From positions 2,790,001-2,854,000 of the forward strand of contig NZ_CP068083.1 in NCBI RefSeq assembly GCF_016725325.1: DNA of 64,000 nt, read 5' to 3'. Source of the stretch: Sphingobacterium spiritivorum (GTDB lineage Bacteria > Bacteroidota > Bacteroidia > Sphingobacteriales > Sphingobacteriaceae). Below are positions 44,239 through 51,571 of this stretch, one piece after another (position 1 is the first letter of the stretch; each line of letters starts with the position of its first letter). The notes beneath the pieces are model-generated. The model saw only the letters and a list, made by a program, of their open reading frames with translations. It made no database searches and was not told the origin of the DNA. Both the position numbers and the translations under genes were made by a program.

Positions 44239-45006
44239 TTAGAGATTAACAATTTTTAAAAATTCTTCAATAAATAAATCCAGTCTCGTTACTTTCATTA
44301 GTTGAGGTTCGGCAGGTAACAGACTTGACCGAAATACACTGTTCGGTGTATCGTCCGTCTCTTTTCTGAAACGTTTACTATCCATTATCCGAGAATTCAT
44401 CACAGATAAATCGAGTTCGTTAATAACGCTTTGATAAGCCTCGTATATTCCTGTTTTCTCTCGACCATCTACCTGATTCCAAAACATCCACATTTTCTGA
44501 TCTTCATTACTCTCCTCCGTTTCGGGCAAGCCAAGGAATGCTTTAGTAAAGCTCAGTGTACTTTCCATAACTAGACGGTCAGCACTAATTGGAGAAAAAA
44601 TAAAATCCATTGTTCTTAAGGTCGTGAGCACACCTTTTGTATTAGCTGTTCCGGGAAGATCAAAAAAAGTTATATCAGGCTCTATTGCAGATTGATTTAC
44701 GTATTCTAAAGCCTTTGACAAGGCATCCTCCGGTTTACAACTGATAATCGGATATGCTTTTTTATTGATACTTTGATACAACTTCATTGCAGCTCTTTTG
44801 TGGTAATCATTCTGCATAATAGTTTTCAAATCCCTTTCCCTCATATTGGCTAAGCTGTGTTGTGGGAAATCACAATCCATTACAAGGACATTAAAAGCTA
44901 AACGATAATGCAATACACTTGAAAGTAATGCGGTCATAGTAGATTTTCCAACACCGCCTTTAGGCGTTGAAAAACTAATTTTTAAAGTTTTCTTTTTTGT
45001 TTCCAT
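44239..45006 (-). CDS. traA: TraA, ParA-family ATPase
   Basis: This 255-residue ATPase has the deviant Walker A motif PKGGVGKST near residue 15 and a ParA fold (DCDFPQHSLANMRER, FFDLPGT). It is the first gene of the tra operon, next to the putative oriT. ParA-like TraA proteins may help positioning or segregation of the excised element. Confidence 0.93.
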   Translation of the reverse strand: METKKKTLKISFSTPKGGVGKSTMTALLSSVLHYRLAFNVLVMDCDFPQHSLANMRERDLKTIMQNDYHKRAAMKLYQSINKKAYPIISCKPEDALSKALEYVNQSAIEPDITFFDLPGTANTKGVLTTLRTMDFIFSPISADRLVMESTLSFTKAFLGLPETEESNEDQKMWMFWNQVDGREKTGIYEAYQSVINELDLSVMNSRIMDSKRFRKETDDTPNSVFRSSLLPAEPQLMKVTRLDLFIEEFLKIVNL

Positions 45007-45534
45007 TATTTAAAGATTTATTGTTACACATTTTATTTGTTTGGCAGGTTTGAATATTGGTTTATTTAAATAGTACCTATTTCCTATATGCCTGTATTCC
45101 CCTTTTGGAAATTTTCTTGATTGTTATTTGCTTTTATTACCGCTTGGTGGGTAATCATTTTTAGCAACTGGAAAACCTTACAACTTGTAAATTGCTTTAC
45201 CGCTTTTATGCTTTTACAGTTTTATGTTTTTAAAACCCTATGCTTTTATTCCAAAATTTCTGTACTAAAACCCAATTTATTTTTTATCCTCATTACATTT
45301 TTTATTACCTGCACTAAAACTATACGGCAAATAAAGCGATTGAATCGGCTCGTTATTGATGGGTGGTAGTCTTTGGCACCCAAAGGCAGTGTTTGGCTAT
45401 GTGTCTGATTGTGATGCTCTCATAAGTAGTGTCTTACTTTGTATATAGAATTTTATTAACAGATTTATGCAAAGGCATCTTGAGGAACTGGACAAAAGCA
45501 GAACGGCATCAAGCCGTTTATCCCTGCTACATTT
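45007..45534. other. Intergenic region upstream of traA
   Basis: About 530 bases separate traA from the hairpin cluster. It is AT-rich with poly-T/C tracts; an open frame of 82 codons at 45121-45369 is hydrophobic by base composition only and was not accepted. The promoter of traA must lie here. Confidence 0.4.
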
Positions 45535-45670
45535 AATCCGTCCCGAAGGGCGGATTTTTGTGTTCACCAGAACACGGCAAGTTGTGTTTTGAGCATCTCG
45601 AAAAGATTTCCGATGCTCAAAACAACTTGCCCTGCCGGGGGCAGAAAACGTCCTCCGAAGTCGGCGTTTT
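45535..45670 (+). other. oriT: Candidate origin of transfer (hairpin cluster)
   Basis: Four hairpins stand in a row between divergent traA and mobA. The first has arms 45535-45544 and 45548-45556 with one bulged base. The second and largest pairs 45576-45597 with 45612-45631, about 20 bp with a two-base bulge. The third is CTGCC-GGG-GGCAG at 45632-45644. The fourth is AAAACG (45645-45650) with CGTTTT (45665-45670) enclosing CCGA/TCGG. Position before the relaxosome genes and this structure suggest oriT; the nick site cannot be seen. Confidence 0.6.
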
Positions 45671-45691
45671 GTATGAATTAAAAATGGATTA

Positions 45692-46126
45692 GTGATGAAT
45701 GAAAACAGCAGAAAGCAGTTAAAAAAGGGCGGGCGTCCTCTAAAAAACGATCCCGCTAAAATCCGGTACACGATTTCCTTTAATGAGGAAGAGCATGCCC
45801 GTTTTCTTGACTTATTTGAAAAGTCCGGTATGCAGGTTAAGGCACATTTTATAACCTCTTGCATCTTCGATAAGACGATAAAATCTGTTAAAATAGACAA
45901 AGGAACAATTGATTTTTATATGCGATTGACTTCGTTTCACAGTCAATTTCGATCTATTGGCGTGAATTATAATCAGGTCGTAAAGCTATTGTATAAGAAC
46001 TTTTCGGAGAAAAAGGCAGCAGCATATCTCTATAAATTGGAAAAACATACGGCTGAAATGACCGCCTTGTTTAAAGAAATTGTCCAGATAACGGAAGAAT
46101 TTGATGTAAAATATCTGAAAAAATAA
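45692..46126 (+). CDS. mobA: MobA-type relaxosome accessory protein
   Basis: This 144-residue protein has a basic N-terminus (KKGGRPLKNDPAKIRYTISF) with a ribbon-helix-helix-like pattern and a helical C-terminus. It starts 22 bases after the hairpin cluster and stands directly before the relaxase, so it should bind oriT and help the relaxase start nicking. Confidence 0.85.
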   Translation: MMNENSRKQLKKGGRPLKNDPAKIRYTISFNEEEHARFLDLFEKSGMQVKAHFITSCIFDKTIKSVKIDKGTIDFYMRLTSFHSQFRSIGVNYNQVVKLLYKNFSEKKAAAYLYKLEKHTAEMTALFKEIVQITEEFDVKYLKK

Positions 46127-46134
46127 CAGCAGAA

Positions 46135-47415
46135 ATGATTGCGAAAATTGGTAGAAGCGCAAATTTATACGGAGCCTTGGCATATAATCAGCTCAAAGTG
46201 GAGAACGAAAATGGACAAATTTTGTTCGCCAATAAGATAATTGAAACTGCTAACGGACATTATTCCGTAGCACAATTAGCCCAATCTTTTGCTCCTTATC
46301 TCATCGCCAACCGCAATACCGAGAAACATACGTTGCATATTTCGCTCAATCCTGATCCCAAGGATAATGTAGATGATGATAAGTTTAGGGAAATGGCGGA
46401 AGAATATATGCGTGAAATGGGTTACGGCGAACAGCCTTTTGTGGTCTTCAAACATACCGATATTGACCGTAGTCATATCCATATCGTATCGGTCTGCGTG
46501 GACGAACAGGGCGTGAAAATTTCGGATAGTTTTGAGAAAATGCGGTCTATGAGTGTATGCCGTGAACTGGAAAGAAAACACGGTCTGATACCCGCAACGG
46601 ACAAAGAACGTAATCACAATGATAAGGTTTTTCGTCCGGTGGATTATCGGGCAAGTGATATAAAAAGTCAGATTGCTTCGGTCATTCGCCACTTGCCGAA
46701 CTATTATCAATACCAAACTTTGGGAGAATACAATGCTTTGCTTTCCCTGTTCAATATTACCACCGAGAAAGTGGAGGGAGAATTACACGGAAAGGCACAG
46801 CAGGGTTTATTGTACATTCCATTGAATGAGAAAGGCGAAAAAGCAGGACATCCGTTCAAGGCTTCGTTTTTCGGAAAGAACGCAGGGCTTCCGGCTTTGG
46901 AATTGCATTTTGCGAAATGCAAAACAACCCTGAAAGATACCGCAACCAAACAGACTTTAAAATCAGCCGTTACCATTGCCCTGCAATCAACGGTTGACGA
47001 ATTGAGCTTTAAAAAACAGTTAGGCGAGCAAGGTATCAATGTAGTGATACGCAGAAACGATACCGGACGAATTTACGGTATGTCGTTCATTGACCACAAC
47101 TCTAAAAGCGTTTGGAACGGTTCACGATTGGCAAAAGAACTTTCTGCCAATACCTTTAATGATTATTGGAACAATAATATCAAAGCGGAGATTAAAGAGC
47201 CAGTTGCACCCCTACCAAAATTGTCCAAACCAACTGATACGGAGGATTTACCTGCGGAAGAACCACATCATTTGTTCGACTTCTTAAATACTGAAAAACA
47301 CGAAGACGGTTTGATAGAAGCCTTTGGAGGTTTGCTCATACCTGAAGCACAGGGGGAAGATTACGAGGAACAGGATTTTGCTAATAGGATGAAGAAAAAG
47401 AAAAGAAGACTATAG
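46135..47415 (+). CDS. mobB: Relaxase (MobB)
   Basis: This 426-residue relaxase has the HUH-type motif HTDIDRSHIHIV at residues about 106-117 and the upstream HTLHISLNPDP strand, with an N-terminal active-site Tyr probably within the first 25 residues (SANLYGALAYNQ). It nicks oriT and pilots the single strand. The C-terminus is charged. It is followed not by the coupling protein, as expected, but by a mercury-type cargo cassette. Confidence 0.92.
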   Translation: MIAKIGRSANLYGALAYNQLKVENENGQILFANKIIETANGHYSVAQLAQSFAPYLIANRNTEKHTLHISLNPDPKDNVDDDKFREMAEEYMREMGYGEQPFVVFKHTDIDRSHIHIVSVCVDEQGVKISDSFEKMRSMSVCRELERKHGLIPATDKERNHNDKVFRPVDYRASDIKSQIASVIRHLPNYYQYQTLGEYNALLSLFNITTEKVEGELHGKAQQGLLYIPLNEKGEKAGHPFKASFFGKNAGLPALELHFAKCKTTLKDTATKQTLKSAVTIALQSTVDELSFKKQLGEQGINVVIRRNDTGRIYGMSFIDHNSKSVWNGSRLAKELSANTFNDYWNNNIKAEIKEPVAPLPKLSKPTDTEDLPAEEPHHLFDFLNTEKHEDGLIEAFGGLLIPEAQGEDYEEQDFANRMKKKKRRL

Positions 47416-47476
47416 TAAGTCATCTTTTGGAATTAAAATCTGCTTTTAAAACGATTTGTTAAATTGTATTTTAGCA

Positions 47477-47507
47477 TTTGCTTAAATAAACGAATTAACT
47501 ATATTTG
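47477..47507 (+). promoter_or_regulatory. Promoter of the ArsR-merTP operon
   Basis: TTTG at 47477-47480 and TATATTTG at 47500-47507 are separated by exactly 19 bases, the classic Bacteroidota promoter. The ATG at 47512 is five bases beyond the -7 box, so the transcript should be almost leaderless. An imperfect inverted repeat (TTTAGCA, TGCTTAAA) covers 47470-47486 and could be the repressor site. Confidence 0.7.
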
Positions 47508-47511
47508 CACT

Positions 47512-47886
47512 ATGGGTAATAATTCTTGTATACGTCAACAAGCAGACATTGAACAAATAAACCGCTGTAAAGACCGGGTTTTAGAGCTTAACGATTCGTT
47601 TGATTATTTATCGAATGGGCTTGAATTGGCAGGAAATACCGTAAGACTTAAAATTCTCTTCCTACTTTACGAAGAAAAACGACTTTGTGTTTGCGATATA
47701 AGCGACGTTCTTGGAATGACAATCTCGGCAGTTTCACAACATTTACGAAAACTTAAAGACCGTAATCTAGTAGAAACAGACAGGGAGGCCCAAACTATTT
47801 TTTATTCATTGACCAAGGAATATGAAAAATTGCTAAAACCGTTTTTTAAAATACTTGATGAAAACAAAGTCATAGAAGCAATATGA
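47512..47886 (+). CDS. ArsR-family metal-responsive repressor
   Basis: This 124-residue winged-helix regulator starts at MGNNSCIRQQ (47512); the upstream extension overlaps the promoter and was rejected. The metal-site pair CVC stands in helix 3 (KRLCVCDISDVLG), with extra Cys near the N-terminus. It overlaps the merTP start by four bases, so it should repress this small operon and release it on binding Hg(II) or a similar soft metal. It replaces the MerR regulator of classical mer operons. Confidence 0.87.
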   Translation: MGNNSCIRQQADIEQINRCKDRVLELNDSFDYLSNGLELAGNTVRLKILFLLYEEKRLCVCDISDVLGMTISAVSQHLRKLKDRNLVETDREAQTIFYSLTKEYEKLLKPFFKILDENKVIEAI

Positions 47887-48476
47887 AAACAAACAACAAA
47901 CTTATCGGCGCAGGACTTTTGACTGCAATTGCAGCTTCACTTTGTTGCGTTACACCAGTTTTGGCTCTCATTGCAGGAACAAGCGGACTTGCCTCCACTT
48001 TTTCTTGGCTTGAATCTTTCAGACCGTATTTTATCGGTTTGACAATTTTGGTTCTTGGTTTTGCTTGGTATCAAAAGTTAAAGCCTAAAAAGCAAATTGA
48101 TTGCAATTGTGAAACAGCAGAAAAACCAAAATTCATTCAGTCGAAAACGTTTTTAGGAATTGTAACATCATTTGCAATAGTAATGCTTGCTTTTCCATAT
48201 TATTCAAGTGTTTTCTACCCAAAGACAGAAAAGCAAATCATAATAGTGGACAAATCCAATATTGAAAAAGTAGAATTTACGATTAGCGGAATGACTTGTG
48301 CAAGTTGTGAAGAACACATAAATCACGAAGTGAATAAATTGATAGGGATTGTCAATCTAAAAGCTTCTTATGAAAATGGAAATACAATCGTAGAGTTTGA
48401 CAACTCGAAAACAAATATTTCTGAAATTGAAAAAGCAATAAACTCAACAGGGTATTCTGTAACCGCGAAAAATTAA
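47883..48476 (+). CDS. merTP: MerT-MerP fusion, mercuric ion transporter
   Basis: This 197-residue protein fuses a MerT-like membrane part (three segments; CC pair in SLCCVTP of TM1, CNC loop) to a C-terminal HMA domain with MTCASC near residue 137. It moves Hg(II) across the inner membrane. No mercuric reductase gene (merA) is found in the window, so detoxification after uptake must be encoded elsewhere or does not occur. Confidence 0.87.
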   Translation: MKTNNKLIGAGLLTAIAASLCCVTPVLALIAGTSGLASTFSWLESFRPYFIGLTILVLGFAWYQKLKPKKQIDCNCETAEKPKFIQSKTFLGIVTSFAIVMLAFPYYSSVFYPKTEKQIIIVDKSNIEKVEFTISGMTCASCEEHINHEVNKLIGIVNLKASYENGNTIVEFDNSKTNISEIEKAINSTGYSVTAKN

Positions 48477-48483
48477 AATTAAA

Positions 48484-48690
48484 ATGGAAATCAAATTGCA
48501 ATCAATAATCACTTGCCCCAACTGCGGACACAAGAAAGAAGAAACAATGCCGACAGATGCTTGCCAATATTTTTACGAATGTGAAAAGTGCAAACATGTT
48601 CTTAAACCAAAGCAAGGCGACTGTTGTGTTTATTGTAGTTATGGAAATGTTCCTTGTCCACCTATTCAGCAAAACAAAAAATGTTGCTAA
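48484..48690 (+). CDS. GDCCxC-motif protein
   Basis: This 68-residue Cys-rich protein has a CPNC pair, a CxxC pair (CEKC), and the GDCCVYC motif followed by PCPP and a CC tail. The family often appears in mercury and thiol-metal loci; in some relatives a selenocysteine replaces one Cys. It is eight bases after merTP and probably buffers or transfers the metal in the cytoplasm. Confidence 0.85.
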   Translation: MEIKLQSIITCPNCGHKKEETMPTDACQYFYECEKCKHVLKPKQGDCCVYCSYGNVPCPPIQQNKKCC

Positions 48691-48767
48691 CGGGTATAAA
48701 ACAAAAGAAGGTCGATATAACTAAAGTATTTTTATTTTACTACCTATAAATATTACTATATAAAAGG

Positions 48768-48784
48768 GGTATAGAAGCTATACC
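48768..48784 (+). terminator. Hairpin after the mercury cassette
   Basis: GGTATAG and CTATACC form a perfect 7-bp stem with a three-base loop. There is no T run, so the terminator call is weak. It lies between the cargo and mobC. Confidence 0.45.
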
Positions 48785-48890
48785 TCTTAGACCCAGCCGA
48801 ACCCTGCCACTCACCGCCATCCACTACCACTTTTCCAAAGCCAATCTTTATAGTCTTTAAATTCACGCCCGAACATTAAAATTAAAAATA

Positions 48891-50894
48891 ATGCAAGGAG
48901 AAGACGATTTAAGAGGTTTAGCCAAAATAATGGCTTTTATGAGAGCAGTTAGTATTCTATTAGTACTGATGCATCTTTATTGGTTTTGTTATGGTTTCTT
49001 TATGGAACGTGGCTGGACACTAGAAGTAATCAATAAAATATTAGGGAATTTTGACCGAACAGCCGGTTTGTTTTCGCATACTTTATATACCAAAGTATTT
49101 GCAATCGTGTTATTGGCTTTAAGCTGTTTGGGAACCAAAGGCGTGAAGAACGAGAAGATAACCTGGTCAAAGATTTACGTGGCTTTGGGAATTGGTTTTT
49201 TGCTGTTCTTTCTGAATACACCACTGTTAAAGTTGTCGCCCATCATTGGCACATTCTTTTATATACTGACTATCGGACTAGGTTATATTGCTTTGCTGAT
49301 GGCTGGGGTTTGGATAAGCAGGTTATTGAAAAACAACCTGATGGATGATGTTTTCAATATGGAGAACGAAAGTTTTATGCAGGAAACCAAATTGATGGAA
49401 AATGAATATTCCGTAAACCTGCCTACTAAATTTTGGTACAATAAAAAGGAACACAAGGGCTGGATCAATATCGTAAATCCTTTCAGAGCAACGATTGTTT
49501 TGGGGACTCCGGGTTCTGGTAAATCGTATGCCGTCGTTAACAATTATATCAAGCAACAAATTGAAAAAGGTTTTTCGATGTATATCTACGATTTCAAGTT
49601 TGACGACCTTTCTACTATTGCTTATAATCATTTATTGAAACATCAGGATAAGTACGAAATAAAACCAAAGTTCTACGTCATCAACTTTGACGATCCACGC
49701 AAGAGCCATCGTTGCAATCCGCTCAATCCAGATTTTATGACTGACATATCCGATGCTTACGAAGCCGCTTACACGATTATGTTGAACCTCAACAGAAGCT
49801 GGATACAAAAACAAGGAGATTTCTTTGTCGAATCTCCAATTATTCTTTTAGCGGCTATCATCTGGTTTTTAAAAATTTACGAGAATGGTAAGTATTGCAC
49901 CTTTCCACACGCCATTGAATTGCTGAATAAAAAGTATTCGGATGTATTTACCATTTTAACTTCGTATCCTGATTTGGAAAACTATCTTTCACCATTTATG
50001 GATGCTTGGCAAGGCGGAGCACAAGACCAGTTGCAGGGACAAATTGCATCGGCTAAAATCCCTTTGTCACGAATGATATCACCGCAGTTGTATTGGGTAA
50101 TGACAGGCGATGATTTTTCATTGGACATCAACAACCCCAAAGAACCTAAGATACTTTGTGTAGGTAATAACCCCGACAGACAAAATATTTACTCCGCAGC
50201 TTTAGGACTCTACAATTCGAGAATTGTCAAACTCATTAATAAGAAAGGGCAGTTAAAGAGTTCGGTTATCATAGACGAATTGCCGACGATATATTTCAGG
50301 GGCTTGGACAACCTGATAGCCACTGCCCGTAGTAATAAGGTTGCTGTGTGTTTGGGCTTTCAGGATTTTTCGCAATTAACCCGAGATTATGGCGATAAGG
50401 AAAGCAAAGTAATTCAAAATACGGTAGGTAATATTTTCAGCGGTCAGGTGGTTGGCGAAACAGCAAAAAGCCTTTCGGAACGCTTCGGAAAAGTATTACA
50501 GAAACGCCAGAGCATGACCATCAACCGTAACGATAAATCGACCTCTATATCCACACAATTAGACAGCCTTATCCCTGCTTCCAAAATTTCAACGCTTACA
50601 CAGGGTCTGTTTGTCGGCTCTGTATCTGACAACTTCGATGAGCGCATCGAACAAAAGATATTTCACGCTGAAATTGTTGTAGATAATGAAAAGGTAGCTG
50701 CCGAAACCAAAGCGTATCAGAAGATACCGAACATCTTATCTTTTATTGATGAAAATGGAATGGATAATATGAAACGGGATATTGAGCGTAATTACCGTCA
50801 GATAAAATCAGACATTGTTCATATTATAAACAGGGAAACGGAGCGGATTAACAATGATCCTGAATTACAGCATTTGCATGAAAAAAAAGAATAG
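48891..50894 (+). CDS. mobC: Type IV coupling protein (MobC/VirD4-like)
   Basis: This 667-residue protein has three or four N-terminal membrane segments (residues about 17-130) and a cytoplasmic ATPase domain with Walker A GTPGSGKSYAV near residue 205 and Walker B SSVIIDELPT near residue 460. It links the relaxase-DNA complex to the secretion channel. It is separated from mobB by the mercury cassette. Confidence 0.93.
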   Translation: MQGEDDLRGLAKIMAFMRAVSILLVLMHLYWFCYGFFMERGWTLEVINKILGNFDRTAGLFSHTLYTKVFAIVLLALSCLGTKGVKNEKITWSKIYVALGIGFLLFFLNTPLLKLSPIIGTFFYILTIGLGYIALLMAGVWISRLLKNNLMDDVFNMENESFMQETKLMENEYSVNLPTKFWYNKKEHKGWINIVNPFRATIVLGTPGSGKSYAVVNNYIKQQIEKGFSMYIYDFKFDDLSTIAYNHLLKHQDKYEIKPKFYVINFDDPRKSHRCNPLNPDFMTDISDAYEAAYTIMLNLNRSWIQKQGDFFVESPIILLAAIIWFLKIYENGKYCTFPHAIELLNKKYSDVFTILTSYPDLENYLSPFMDAWQGGAQDQLQGQIASAKIPLSRMISPQLYWVMTGDDFSLDINNPKEPKILCVGNNPDRQNIYSAALGLYNSRIVKLINKKGQLKSSVIIDELPTIYFRGLDNLIATARSNKVAVCLGFQDFSQLTRDYGDKESKVIQNTVGNIFSGQVVGETAKSLSERFGKVLQKRQSMTINRNDKSTSISTQLDSLIPASKISTLTQGLFVGSVSDNFDERIEQKIFHAEIVVDNEKVAAETKAYQKIPNILSFIDENGMDNMKRDIERNYRQIKSDIVHIINRETERINNDPELQHLHEKKE

Positions 50895-51033
50895 TTTCTT
50901 TTATATCCTACACGCTAAAATTTAAATTGAAGTATATTCTATTAATTCATCGCGAACAGCAGATGATACTAATTTCAATATGGTACAGTAATAAATGCCT
51001 GAACTAAAGCAAAAATAATTCGAATTATACCAT

Positions 51034-51041
51034 TATCTTTG
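51034..51041 (+). promoter_or_regulatory. Probable -7 box of copy-1 cargo unit
   Basis: TATCTTTG fits TAnnTTTG and is conserved in both repeat copies. It lies 20 bases before the ATG at 51062. No good -33 element was seen. Confidence 0.5.
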
Positions 51042-51061
51042 TAACGTATTTTGATTTTTGT

Positions 51062-51449
51062 ATGTTAAAAAGGATTAACATTTTAATTATTATATGCGTA
51101 TTTGGGTTATTCTTAATCCCAGCGCAGTCATATGCCTGTAATTCTCATTCCAAAGAAATTGTCACCAGGAATAAATCATATTGTAGTGACAAAAAGCAAG
51201 ATCATTCAGAAGATCATTGCGAGAAAGACTGCTGTAAATCTAAAGACGCCACAAGCAATGAATGTTCCGGAAATTGTGGGCCTACGTCGTGCCACAGCTC
51301 TCCTAATAGTTTTTCTGCAACACCCCCAGATTTCTAAATATGTTCAAAATACTTTAATTTTTGAAAGTAAGAAATCTTATCCTCTATACCAGCAACGCGC
51401 TTATTCTTCAAGGGAATCTTCCATTTGGCAACCGCCTAAAATAGCTTAA
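51062..51449 (+). pseudogene. Frameshifted Cys-rich DUF6660-like gene
   Basis: The frame from 51062 encodes a signal peptide and a Cys-rich core (DHCEKDCCKSKD, CSGNCGPTSC) but ends at 51337. In the intact paralogue at 54160 the protein goes on. Here a one-base insertion near 51330 shifts the frame, and the missing part, ending in SSIWQPPKIA, is readable to 51449 in the next frame. A truncated, still Cys-rich product of 91 residues could be made. Confidence 0.75.
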
Positions 51450-51518
51450 ATTAATACTGTATAGCCATAGATGTGCAAAGTCGGTTGATTTACCGCCTAT
51501 TCACAATACACGTTTTAT

Positions 51519-51536
51519 AAAGCCAGGTCTGGCTTT
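51519..51536 (+). promoter_or_regulatory. Leader hairpin before the TonB receptor
   Basis: AAAGCCAG and CTGGCTTT form an almost loop-free inverted repeat between the Cys-rich gene and the receptor. It is conserved in copy 2 (54617-54636). It may be a protein-binding operator or an attenuator. Confidence 0.5.
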
Positions 51537-51571
51537 TATAGAATCCTTATTAATACTTTTTAAGTTTCCAA

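Noticed and set aside
45121..45369. Hydrophobic open frame upstream of traA
   Set aside because: Hydrophobicity follows from T-rich sequence; there is no domain and no neighbouring gene spacing to support it.
45397..45900. Open frame of 167 codons on the minus strand across the oriT candidate and mobA
   Set aside because: It overlaps the well-supported mobA gene and the hairpin cluster, has no recognisable domain, and its residues look like a translation of repeats.
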